In this document: one piece after another, positions 1 to 5,994 of the stretch
Layout: the number at the start of each line of letters is the position of its first letter
How positions within the stretch are numbered: the stretch's first letter is position 1
Origin: Ruminococcaceae bacterium UBA5391
GTDB lineage: Bacteria > Bacillota > Clostridia > Oscillospirales > Acutalibacteraceae
Reading direction: 5' to 3'
Assembly: GCA_002410755.1 (NCBI GenBank)
Contig: DHOL01000032.1
Location: 24,221 to 37,469, forward strand
DNA length: 13,249 nt
Position numbers and translations under genes: made by a program
The notes under the pieces: model-generated
Databases searched by the model: none
What the model was told of the DNA's origin: nothing
The model's input: the letters and a program-made list of their open reading frames with translations, nothing else

Positions 1-43
1 CAGATTTACAGTCTGCCCCATTTGACCGCTCTGGAACTCCTCC
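1..43 (-). tRNA. tRNA-Tyr (GUA), 5' part, cut by window edge
   Basis: Read on the minus strand from 43 leftwards, the sequence begins GGAGGAG (acceptor arm), continues with a D-arm-like CCAGAGCGGTCAAA, and reaches an anticodon arm with loop CTGTAAA, that is anticodon GUA for tyrosine. The layout matches bacterial tRNA-Tyr, a class II tRNA with a long variable arm. The variable arm, T arm and 3' end lie beyond position 1. It follows tRNA-Thr by 47 nt on the same strand and is probably in the same transcript. No start of a separate promoter is seen between the two. Confidence 0.9.
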
Positions 44-90
44 ATATTTGGAGCTTCGTTGGAAAAGCAAAGCCCCTTTTCGCTTGGAAC

Positions 91-166
91 TGGAGCTGGC
101 AATAGGCCTCGAACCTACGACCTGCTGATTACAAATCAGCTGCTCTACCAACTGAGCTACGCCAGC
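91..166 (-). tRNA. tRNA-Thr (UGU)
   Basis: A complete 76-nt cloverleaf can be folded on the minus strand. The acceptor stem is GCTGGCG with TGCCAGC (one G-U pair), the D arm is GCTC/GAGC, the anticodon arm is GCTGA-TTTGTAA-TCAGC with anticodon UGU, and the T arm is GTAGG/CCTAT around TTCGAGG. The discriminator base and CCA tail are encoded (TCCA). It decodes ACA and wobbling ACN threonine codons. A consensus promoter lies just upstream at 186-214, and tRNA-Tyr follows. Confidence 0.96.
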
Positions 167-185
167 ATTTTCACAACGCGTTGTT

Positions 186-214
186 ATTATAACACGGTAA
201 TTTTACAGTGTCAA
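186..214 (-). promoter_or_regulatory. Sigma-A promoter of the tRNA-Thr/tRNA-Tyr operon
   Basis: On the minus strand there is TTGACA (209-214), a 17-nt spacer and TATAAT (186-191), both hexamers identical to the consensus. The predicted transcription start near 179 lies about a dozen bases before the mature tRNA-Thr 5' end. A perfect promoter fits the strong growth-linked expression of tRNA genes. Confidence 0.93.
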
Positions 215-844
215 GACTTTTTCAAGAATCCTCAGTATACGTTGCAGGACTGCAAAACATTTTGGATGAATAAAAAAAGTAAAACCGACAATGGGATCCA
301 TCAGTTAGGGTTAAGTTGTTACACGATTCAGCCGGAAGAAAATGTCCATTCCTATATGACAGCGTAACACAGGAAATAAAGCAGGTAATCCCTGATTCGC
401 TATTCAGAGAAATTTGGCGTTAGCTGTTCCAGTTGGAAGTACTATATAAATAAACTGCCCGTAAATTTACTTTTCAAAATACTTCATATAGGCTTTGGAA
501 GGAACAGCAAATTGCCGTCTAAATAACTATAGGCTTTTAGTTTATGACCGCTAAAACTTTTACAGATACACTTTTACAGATACATATTAAGAATGAATGG
601 AACAGAAATAAACGGTTTTCCCGGCTTGGAGAAGATTTAATTAACAGGAAATGTCATTGACTATAATAAAAAATGAAAAGAATATTACCGTGCTAAATTG
701 TCGTAGATCCCGAATTTTGCAAAAATTCCTTATAAGTAAAATCATGAAAGATTGATTTACTCCTTACCAAATGGCAAGCATAACTGGCGGAAAACAAGTA
801 GCATTTTTGTAAACTTTTATCCTTCCAGGATTATCATTTCACGC
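215..844. other. AT-rich stretch without an intact gene
   Basis: No open frame with a convincing start, Shine-Dalgarno and codon pattern spans this stretch. Short coding-like traces are present. The frame through 401-520 reads RYSEKFGVSCSSWKYYINK, which resembles the helix-turn-helix start of an IS3-like transposase, but it is bounded by stops on both sides and no second helix or DDE region follows. The region looks like decayed sequence between the tRNA cluster and the mgsA neighbourhood. A promoter-like TTAACA/TATAAT pair at 641-667 has a poor 15-nt spacer and leads to no gene. The transposase reading is a guess from a few residues. Confidence 0.5.
557..584. repeat. Two-copy 14-bp tandem duplication
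   Basis: The 14-mer CTTTTACAGATACA occurs twice with no gap (557-570 and 571-584), and the preceding base also matches. This is a simple slippage-type duplication inside the non-coding AT-rich stretch. No function is suggested by its position. Confidence 0.9.
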
Positions 845-850
845 TATAAT
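845..850 (+). promoter_or_regulatory. -10 box of the small gene at 870
   Basis: A perfect TATAAT lies 19 bases before the start codon of the small gene, with predicted transcription start near 857. The -35 region around 822-828 (CTTCCA/TTCCAG) matches the consensus poorly, so the promoter would be weak or would need an activator. Confidence 0.5.
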
Positions 851-869
851 AATTCCAGGGGGAATTCAT

Positions 870-1040
870 ATGACAATTTTCGACATTAAGCACTTAGACC
901 GCCATTTGAGAGAAATTTCTGATCCGCTTGGGACAGGATTCCCGATTTTTAAAAAAATCATCGCAGAAACTGCCGAGAAATATGAGATGTCAATAAGTGG
1001 AGTACTTCAAAAATATATTGCATGGCGATGGAGAAAATAA
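870..1040 (+). CDS. Small protein of 56 residues, unknown function
   Basis: This is a complete short gene that I do not recognise. The support is contextual. A strong Shine-Dalgarno (AGGGGGAA, 857-864) sits about six bases before the ATG, a TATAAT box lies upstream, and a hairpin followed by a U-rich tract lies 21-44 bases after the TAA. The protein starts MTIFDIKHLDRHLREISDPL and ends QKYIAWRWRK. It is charged and mostly predicted helical, with a likely helix-rich second half (about residues 26-52), a break at PLGTGFP, and no signal peptide or membrane segment. It contains no cysteine. It might be a small DNA- or protein-binding factor, or a remnant of a larger protein. The spacing of expression signals favours a real gene. 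Confidence 0.6.
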   Translation: MTIFDIKHLDRHLREISDPLGTGFPIFKKIIAETAEKYEMSISGVLQKYIAWRWRK

Positions 1041-1060
1041 AGAGAACTTTGTAAGCAAAG

Positions 1061-1084
1061 AAGCCTGAGAAGGTTTGTATTTTT
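1061..1084 (+). terminator. Probable Rho-independent terminator after the small gene
   Basis: A six-pair stem AAGCCT/AGGTTT (one G-U) closes a GAGA tetraloop and is followed by GTATTTTT. A second small hairpin, CTTTG-TAAG-CAAAG (1047-1060), sits directly before it. The stem is short, so termination may be partial. It separates the small gene from mgsA. Confidence 0.5.
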
Positions 1085-1119
1085 GGGCAGTCGGAAGAAT
1101 TTATAAAGTGATAAAACTT

Positions 1120-1148
1120 ATGAATCCCGGCGGGAAGCGTGTTATAAT
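1120..1148 (+). promoter_or_regulatory. Candidate promoter of the mgsA operon
   Basis: A perfect -10 TATAAT (1143-1148) is preceded, after 17 bases, by a weak -35 ATGAAT (1120-1125). Transcription from about 1155 would give a leader of roughly 95 nt before mgsA. I saw no cre-like operator that meets the consensus and no riboswitch fold in this leader. Confidence 0.5.
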
Positions 1149-1250
1149 ACTTTATAAGAAGGGGAAAACCTGCTTCGGGGAATGGCAGATATTGATTTGG
1201 TTTTAGCAATTAGGAAAGGAATAAAAAGAATACTTGGCAAGGAGAATAAT

Positions 1251-1733
1251 ATGAACGATTCTTATATCACTTTTACTATTGGTAAGCAAAAAACGATTGC
1301 CCTGATTGCTCATGATGGAAAAAAACGTGAGCTGATTGAATGGTGTTCGGAAAACAGGGATATTCTGAAAAAGCACCGACTCTGTGGAACGGGCACATCT
1401 GCAAGGCTTGTTTCAGAAAAAACTGGCCTTCCGGTAAAAGCCTACAACAGTGGCCCGCTTGGCGGCGACCAGCAAATCGGGGCGAAAATCGTGGAGGGTA
1501 TTATCAATTTCGTCGTCTTTTTCTCGGACCCGCTTGAAGCCCAACCGCATGACCCGGATGTTAAGGCACTGTTGCGTATTGCACAGGTCTATGATATCCC
1601 GATTGCAAATAATCGGGCGACAGCTGATTTTATGATTCATTCTCCGTTGATGGATCAAGAGTATGAGCACCGTGTCATCAATTTCAGGCAGAATGTTATT
1701 GACCGCGTGAACGAAAAGAGCAAGCTGCTTTAA
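1251..1733 (+). CDS. mgsA: Methylglyoxal synthase
   Basis: MgsA converts dihydroxyacetone phosphate to methylglyoxal and phosphate in the cytoplasm, a bypass that releases phosphate when sugar phosphates accumulate. The 160-residue product shows the family landmarks: IALIAHDGKK (16-25), the phosphate-binding GTGTSARL (46-53), GPLGGDQQIG (68-77) with the catalytic Asp73, and QPHDPDVKALLR (98-109) with His100 and Asp103. These correspond to Asp71, His98 and Asp101 of the E. coli enzyme, with a constant offset of two. Length and N-terminus fit the 152-residue E. coli form. The ATG at 1251 has AAGGAG six bases upstream. An in-frame ATG at 1182 would add 23 residues but lacks a well-spaced Shine-Dalgarno. 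It is the first gene of an operon with an HPr-like gene, cdd and pdp. Confidence 0.95.
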   Translation: MNDSYITFTIGKQKTIALIAHDGKKRELIEWCSENRDILKKHRLCGTGTSARLVSEKTGLPVKAYNSGPLGGDQQIGAKIVEGIINFVVFFSDPLEAQPHDPDVKALLRIAQVYDIPIANNRATADFMIHSPLMDQEYEHRVINFRQNVIDRVNEKSKLL

Positions 1734-1752
1734 AAAGGAGGGACATTTTCAG

Positions 1753-1986
1753 ATGGTTACAGCAGAAATTTTGCTTGATACAGTTCAGAAAGTAAAAGAT
1801 TTTTCTTCCTCAATTATAAAAATGGAAGCAGAATGTGAGCTTGTACAGGGGCTGCGGATTTTGGATGCAAAATCGATTATGGGAATTTTCAGTCTTGACC
1901 TGTCAAAGCCGATTCAACTACGGATTGATTCCGACGGTTCAGATGTTCCTGAAGGCCTAAAGAGATTCCTCGTAAAAAATGAATGA
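1753..1986 (+). CDS. HPr-family protein lacking the active-site histidine (Crh-like)
   Basis: The 77-residue product aligns with HPr, the PTS phosphocarrier, over the region following the first helix. AKSIMGIFSLDLS (39-51) carries Ser41, equivalent to regulatory Ser46 of HPr, the site phosphorylated by HPr kinase. The GIHARPA segment with the phosphorylatable His15 is absent. The N-terminus instead reads MVTAEILLDTVQKVKDFSSS and contains no histidine at all. It therefore cannot relay PTS phosphate, but could act as a Ser-phosphorylated regulator, as Crh does in Bacillus subtilis. AAAGGAGGG (1734-1742) lies 10 bases before the ATG. The gene begins 19 bases after mgsA and overlaps cdd by 8 bases, so it is co-transcribed and probably translationally coupled. 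Similar His-less HPr proteins are common in clostridia, where their role is unclear. Confidence 0.85.
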   Translation: MVTAEILLDTVQKVKDFSSSIIKMEAECELVQGLRILDAKSIMGIFSLDLSKPIQLRIDSDGSDVPEGLKRFLVKNE

Positions 1987-2416
1987 CAAGCAACTTTTAC
2001 AAGAAGCGGCAAAAGCGAGAAAATTTGCTTATGTGCCGTATTCCCACTTTGCCGTGGGGGCAGCCCTGGTAACGGAAGATGGAAAAATCTATACCGGCTG
2101 CAATATTGAATCAGCGTCCTATACGCCAACAAACTGTGCAGAGCGGACTGCTTTTTTCAAGGCAGTCAGCGAAGGTGAGCGGCATTTTAGAGCGATTGCC
2201 ATTGTTGGCGGGGAAGAGGGAAGTCCGGCAAAGAAGCTCTGTCCGCCCTGCGGTGTTTGCCGCCAAGTGATGATGGAATTCTGTAATCCAAATACTTTCC
2301 AAATTATCCTTGCCGATGATATAGATCACCCGCGGAGTTTTTTGCTGAAGGTGATTCTCCCTCTTGGCTTCGGACCAAAAAATCTGCAACCAGAAAGAGG
2401 CGGAATGGCAAGATGA
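1979..2416 (+). CDS. cdd: Cytidine deaminase
   Basis: Cdd hydrolytically deaminates cytidine and deoxycytidine to uridine and deoxyuridine for pyrimidine salvage. The 145-residue length and motifs fit the small homotetrameric zinc form. YVPYSHFAVGAAL (18-30) and GCNIESAS (40-47) line the nucleoside site. TNCAERTAF (51-59) carries zinc ligand Cys53 and proton-shuttle Glu55. PPCGVCRQ (89-96) carries zinc ligands Cys91 and Cys94. These last two are five residues later than in the B. subtilis enzyme, reflecting a small insertion, and an extra Cys88 lies nearby. The start overlaps the HPr-like gene (ATGAATGA), with no good Shine-Dalgarno of its own, so translation is likely coupled. The TGA stop overlaps the start of pdp, the next step in the pathway. 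Confidence 0.95.
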   Translation: MNDKQLLQEAAKARKFAYVPYSHFAVGAALVTEDGKIYTGCNIESASYTPTNCAERTAFFKAVSEGERHFRAIAIVGGEEGSPAKKLCPPCGVCRQVMMEFCNPNTFQIILADDIDHPRSFLLKVILPLGFGPKNLQPERGGMAR

Positions 2417-3741
2417 GAATGTATCATATCATTGAGCGCAAGAAGCTCGGTGAGGAGTTGTCCGCAGAGGAAATCCGATTTTTCATTAAAGGCTATGTGA
2501 CTGGTGAAATTCCGGATTATCAAATTTCTGCCTTACTGATGGCAATCTGCTTTCAAGGCATGACGCCGGAAGAAACAGTAAATTTGACGCTGGCTATGGC
2601 AGATTCCGGGGAAAAGGCTGACCTTTCTACTATTCCAGGCATTAAGGTGGATAAGCACAGCACAGGTGGCGTTGGGGACAAAACAACACTTGTGGTTGCC
2701 CCAATTGTCGCTTCACAGGGGGTGCCTGTAGCTAAAATGAGCGGGCGCGGCCTTGGCCATACCGGTGGAACAATTGACAAGCTGATGTCAATTCCGGGGA
2801 TGCAGACGTCAATCAGTCGGGAACATTTTCTTGAGATTGTCCGCAAAGTTGGCTTAAGTATTATCAGTCAGTCCGGCAACCTGGTACCTGCCGACAAGAA
2901 ACTGTATGCTTTGCGTGATGTTACTGCAACGGTTGACAGCATTCCGCTGATTGCTTCCAGTATTATGAGCAAAAAGATTGCATCTGGTGCGGACTGTATT
3001 TTGCTTGATGTCAAAACTGGAAGCGGCGCATTTATGAAGACAGTGAGTGATTCCCTGAAGCTGGCACAGACGATGGTGACGATCGGGGAAAAGGTGGGAC
3101 GGAAGACAGTTGCCCTTGTGACCGATATGGATCAGCCGCTTGGAAGGACAATCGGGAATTCGCTGGAAGTTACGGAGGCATGTCGGACTTTGCAGGGGAA
3201 AGGGCCGGTCGATTTGACGGAGCTCTGCACGGAACTTGCTGCGGGTATGCTTTTCTTAGCTGAGAAAGGGAAGATGGAAAGCTGTCGTGCCATGGCAAAA
3301 AGCAGTATCTCTAGTGGTTCTGCCTTTGCGAAGCTAAAGGAGATGGTTAAAGCGCAGGGTGGCGATCCTTCTGTGCTGGATGATCCCCAGAAGTTTGAAC
3401 AGCCGAAAGAAAAGTGCAATGTTACAGCACCAACATCCGGCTATCTATATGCGGTGGATGCGGAACAGTGCGGAATTGCCTCCATGGAGCTTGGGGCCGG
3501 ACGCAAGACAAAAGACGATGCCATTGACTATGCTGCCGGTATTACTTTGTTTAAAAAGAAAGGCGATTTTGTCAGGGCAGGGGAAACGCTTGCAGTGTTT
3601 GCTTCTTCGTCTGATGAGCTGTGCAAAACAGCGCGAAAAACATTTCTGAATGCTATTAAAATTCGGGAAAAGAAGCCAGCTTGCCACCCGCTGATTTTGG
3701 CCCGTGTCTCAAAGAAGGGCGTACAGCGTTTCCAAACTTAA
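2413..3741 (+). CDS. pdp: Pyrimidine-nucleoside phosphorylase
   Basis: Pdp reversibly splits uridine, deoxyuridine or thymidine with phosphate, giving the base and (deoxy)ribose-1-phosphate. The 442 residues match the usual homodimer subunit length. The phosphate site KVDKHSTGGVGDKTT (78-92) and the family signature KMSGRGLGHTGGTIDKL (108-124) are intact. The pyrimidine-contacting residues Arg168 (ALRD), Ser183 and Lys187 (SSIMSKK) are all present. The C-terminal beta domain with GAGRKTKDDAID is also present. The broad-specificity Pdp of Firmicutes is favoured over DeoA by overall resemblance to the B. subtilis enzyme. It overlaps cdd by the ATGA stop-start arrangement, so deamination and phosphorolysis are coordinately expressed. 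It is the last gene of the operon. Confidence 0.94.
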   Translation: MRMYHIIERKKLGEELSAEEIRFFIKGYVTGEIPDYQISALLMAICFQGMTPEETVNLTLAMADSGEKADLSTIPGIKVDKHSTGGVGDKTTLVVAPIVASQGVPVAKMSGRGLGHTGGTIDKLMSIPGMQTSISREHFLEIVRKVGLSIISQSGNLVPADKKLYALRDVTATVDSIPLIASSIMSKKIASGADCILLDVKTGSGAFMKTVSDSLKLAQTMVTIGEKVGRKTVALVTDMDQPLGRTIGNSLEVTEACRTLQGKGPVDLTELCTELAAGMLFLAEKGKMESCRAMAKSSISSGSAFAKLKEMVKAQGGDPSVLDDPQKFEQPKEKCNVTAPTSGYLYAVDAEQCGIASMELGAGRKTKDDAIDYAAGITLFKKKGDFVRAGETLAVFASSSDELCKTARKTFLNAIKIREKKPACHPLILARVSKKGVQRFQT

Positions 3742-3776
3742 TTGCTCATTAATACACATATGTTCCCATACTTCAA

Positions 3777-3812
3777 GAAGGGCCATAGCACAAATCAGTG
3801 CTATGGCCCTTC
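3777..3812. terminator. Long perfect hairpin between convergent pdp and pdaA
   Basis: GAAGGGCCATAGCAC (3777-3791) and GTGCTATGGCCCTTC (3798-3812) form a 15-bp perfect stem around a six-base loop. It lies 36 bases after the pdp stop and 44 bases after the pdaA stop on the opposite strand, so it could end transcription from both sides. Neither strand has a proper U-tract after the stem, which is unusual for an intrinsic terminator. Confidence 0.7.
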
Positions 3813-3855
3813 CTATATGAAACCGAAGCGTAAGCTTGTCCTGATGACAGGTTGC

Positions 3856-4743
3856 CTAAGACAATTTTGCAAATTCATAGCCCTGTTTCCTTGCCTCGTC
3901 AATAAAGGCCCCAAGAATATCTGTATTGTCTTTTGAGACAGCATGCAAAAGATAAATAGCACCATTATGCAGGCCACCCACGATTTTTTTATAAGCCTTT
4001 TGAGAACCCATCTGTTTTTTGGGGTTCCAGTCAACATAGGCAAAACTCCAAAAAACTGATTTATATTGCAGCCTTTGTGCCAGAGCAAGTGTCCTTTCCG
4101 AGTATTCTCCCATTGGAGGCCTAAACAATGTCATCGTGTAATTGAAATTTTCCTTAATATAGTTATGCAGATTTGTGATTTCACCCGCTGCTTTCGTAAG
4201 GCTGAGAGTCGGCATGGACGGGTGAGTGTAGCTATGGTTTCCAACTATATGACCTTCCTCAATCATTCGCTGGACTAGGTCATGGTTCCTTTTTGCATAA
4301 TCATAAGTGACAAAGAATACAGCGGGTACTTTTTTCTCTTTTAATGAATCCAGTATTTTTGAAGTGTATCCGTTTTCATATCCTTCGTCAAAAGTGAGAT
4401 ATATTCTTTTTGTGTTATCTTTAATAAAAACCGCATTGTACTTGCCATATTTGTTCTGAAACTGCGTACAGGAGATAGGACGGTTATCTTTATCGACCTG
4501 TGTTCCCTGCCCCCAGCCGTGTTTGGTATTGTCCAGATTTTCCAGCCCGGTCAAATTAACAGCAGAACTTAAGGCACTGCTTTTGGTATTTGATACCATA
4601 TTCTTATTTGCATCTACAGCAATTTTCGATGAGTTCGCTGATGGTGCTTCTGTAGAGCTGCTGTTGTTGGAGGACCCTTTGCTGCAGGAAACTGTAGTGG
4701 TAAGCAGGCAGCAGACTAATAAAGCTGCAATAAATTTTTTCAT
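3856..4743 (-). CDS. pdaA: Muramic delta-lactam-type polysaccharide deacetylase (PdaA-like lipoprotein)
   Basis: PdaA removes the N-acetyl group from muramic acid during synthesis of the delta-lactam of spore cortex peptidoglycan. The 295-residue product has a lipoprotein-type signal (MKK, hydrophobic core, TTVSC with Cys20) and a Ser/Asn-rich linker to about residue 60, then a NodB-type domain. Visible motifs are YLTFDEGYENGY (115-126) with catalytic Asp119, GNHSYTHP (168-175) with zinc ligands His170 and His174, RPPMGEYS (208-215), FWSFAYVDW (231-239) and LLHAVS (265-270) with His267. The FDEGYENG and SFAYVDW wording is typical of the PdaA branch rather than chitin or PgdA-type deacetylases. 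B. subtilis PdaA carries a cleavable signal, whereas a lipid anchor is predicted here. It is transcribed alone, convergent to pdp. The start codon lacks a clear well-spaced Shine-Dalgarno. Confidence 0.9.
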   Translation of the reverse strand: MKKFIAALLVCCLLTTTVSCSKGSSNNSSSTEAPSANSSKIAVDANKNMVSNTKSSALSSAVNLTGLENLDNTKHGWGQGTQVDKDNRPISCTQFQNKYGKYNAVFIKDNTKRIYLTFDEGYENGYTSKILDSLKEKKVPAVFFVTYDYAKRNHDLVQRMIEEGHIVGNHSYTHPSMPTLSLTKAAGEITNLHNYIKENFNYTMTLFRPPMGEYSERTLALAQRLQYKSVFWSFAYVDWNPKKQMGSQKAYKKIVGGLHNGAIYLLHAVSKDNTDILGAFIDEARKQGYEFAKLS

Positions 4744-4768
4744 TTTCCCAAGTCACTTCCCTTCCTTT

Positions 4769-4797
4769 TATTATGGATTGATGAGATTCAATTATTG
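4769..4797 (-). promoter_or_regulatory. Candidate forespore (sigma-G-like) promoter of pdaA
   Basis: On the minus strand CATAATA (4769-4775) equals the sigma-G -10 consensus CATWHTA. It is preceded after 17 bases by CAATA (4793-4797), four of five matches to the -35 pattern GHATR. It lies about 25 bases before the pdaA start. In B. subtilis pdaA is under sigma-G control, so the match fits the gene. The motif is short and could be chance. Confidence 0.45.
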
Positions 4798-4922
4798 CTG
4801 TAAAAAATTAGGCCTTTCTTTTCTTTACTCTGTACCAAACAGAAACTTCTTAAAAAAAGACTGAGCTAATACGGGGAATTTCCCGTGCTGCCTTTGAAAT
4901 GTTCTGATTTTTTTTCGGCCAG

Positions 4923-4931
4923 CATATCGTA
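4923..4931 (+). promoter_or_regulatory. Sigma-K-like -10 element before the glycosyltransferase
   Basis: CATATCGTA fits the mother-cell sigma-K -10 pattern CATAnnnTA exactly. No AC-type -35 is visible at the usual distance, which lowers the case. Transcription would start near 4938, downstream of the first possible ATG (4936) and before the GTG at 4981, so it would agree with the later start. Confidence 0.3.
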
Positions 4932-4980
4932 TTGAATGGCTTTTTCCATAGCAGAAAAGCAGGAAGAGGGTAAATGCTTA

Positions 4981-5973
4981 GTGAGAATTCTATTTTGTAT
5001 CCGCGGCGATTATCTGACAAACTTTGCCGGCGATTCCAGACAGTTGCTGAAAACAGCGGATTACCTCAGAAAAAAAGGAGTATCCGTCACAGTCAACTGC
5101 GGAGAAATAACAGACTATAAGAATTTTGATTTGGTTCATCTTTTTAACCTGACCAGAATCACGGAAACTTACCACTTTTTTAAAACAGCACAGAAATTTC
5201 ACAAGCCGATTGTTATTACCCCCATTTATCGGGACCTGCAAAAATATTACCGGTATATCGGTGACAGGCAGGCTGCTTCTCTTTGGAACTGTGACAGAGC
5301 TTACCGCAGGGAAATTATAAAAGGCTGTCAGATGGTATACCCGTCAAGCCTGCTGGAAAAGAATGCACTGGAGAAAGACCATGGCGGCGAATTCCCCTGT
5401 TGCCTTGTTTATAACGGCACTTCAAAGCCAGAGGAGCCTTTTAACTCTCCCGACTTTTACAGTAAACTGATTTCCTTAAAGCCGTATCTGTTCTGCGCCG
5501 CCAGAATTTGCCCGCGAAAAAATCAGCTTGAGCTTTGCAAAGTTGCCGGACAGCTTGGACTTCATGTGGTTTTAGCCGGAACTATAAACAGCCGTTCCTA
5601 TTTTGAACAATGCCTCGGCTGCTCCAATGTGCATTACTATGGAGTACTGGACGAAAATAGCCTCCGGACTGTTTATGCCAATGCGGTTCTTCATGTTCTC
5701 TGCGGCTTTGCTGAGACGTCGGGGCTTGCCAATTTGGAAGCTGGACTTTGCGGCACAGATATTGTATCAACAAGCGAAGGCTGCGCCGCCGAATATTTTG
5801 GAGACCTTTCTGGTTACTGCAATCCTTACCGGCAGGATGATTTAAAGCGGGCACTCCTTTCAGCGCTGAGCGGCTCCAGGCAACCTTCCCTGAAGCAGCA
5901 CATCGAGGCCCATTTTTTTTGGGAAAACTGCCTTTTCCCCCTGCTGGAAAGCTATCAGAAATTATTGAAATGA
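4981..5973 (+). CDS. GT4-family glycosyltransferase
   Basis: The 330-residue product is a retaining GT-B fold glycosyltransferase that would move a sugar from an activated nucleotide donor to an unknown acceptor. The N-terminal half opens with a beta strand (RILFCIRGDYL) and a GDSRQLLKTADYLRKKG helix typical of the acceptor domain. The C-terminal donor domain has AARICPRKNQLEL with Arg175 and Lys180, and FAETSGLANLEAGLCG carrying the EX7E pair Glu245/Glu253. No membrane segment is seen, so it is cytoplasmic or peripheral. The GTG at 4981 is preferred: AGGAAGAGGG lies 10 bases upstream, and homology-like sequence starts there. An in-frame ATG at 4936 would add 15 residues but has no Shine-Dalgarno. 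Placed between pdaA and a cysteine-rich gene, it may decorate spore or envelope polysaccharide, but that is inferred from context only. Confidence 0.85.
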   Translation: MRILFCIRGDYLTNFAGDSRQLLKTADYLRKKGVSVTVNCGEITDYKNFDLVHLFNLTRITETYHFFKTAQKFHKPIVITPIYRDLQKYYRYIGDRQAASLWNCDRAYRREIIKGCQMVYPSSLLEKNALEKDHGGEFPCCLVYNGTSKPEEPFNSPDFYSKLISLKPYLFCAARICPRKNQLELCKVAGQLGLHVVLAGTINSRSYFEQCLGCSNVHYYGVLDENSLRTVYANAVLHVLCGFAETSGLANLEAGLCGTDIVSTSEGCAAEYFGDLSGYCNPYRQDDLKRALLSALSGSRQPSLKQHIEAHFFWENCLFPLLESYQKLLK

Positions 5974-5994
5974 TAAGGGAGAAGGATACTCTGT

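Noticed and set aside
59..367. Plus-strand open frame of 102 codons
   Set aside because: It runs antisense through the complete tRNA-Thr gene and its promoter, has no Shine-Dalgarno, and has a composition unlike a protein.
1047..1060. CTTTGTAAGCAAAG as a catabolite-responsive (cre) site for mgsA
   Set aside because: The centre lacks the required CG and the right half mismatches the consensus. It is better explained as a small hairpin after the 56-codon gene.
1182..1250. Upstream ATG of mgsA giving a 183-residue protein
   Set aside because: The 23 extra residues have no counterpart in the family, and the only G-rich run lies almost on the ATG. The ATG at 1251 has AAGGAG at correct spacing and gives the expected length.
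4523..4864. Plus-strand open frame of 113 codons opposite pdaA
   Set aside because: It is antisense to the signal peptide and linker of pdaA, whose motifs are intact, and there is no Shine-Dalgarno or family resemblance.
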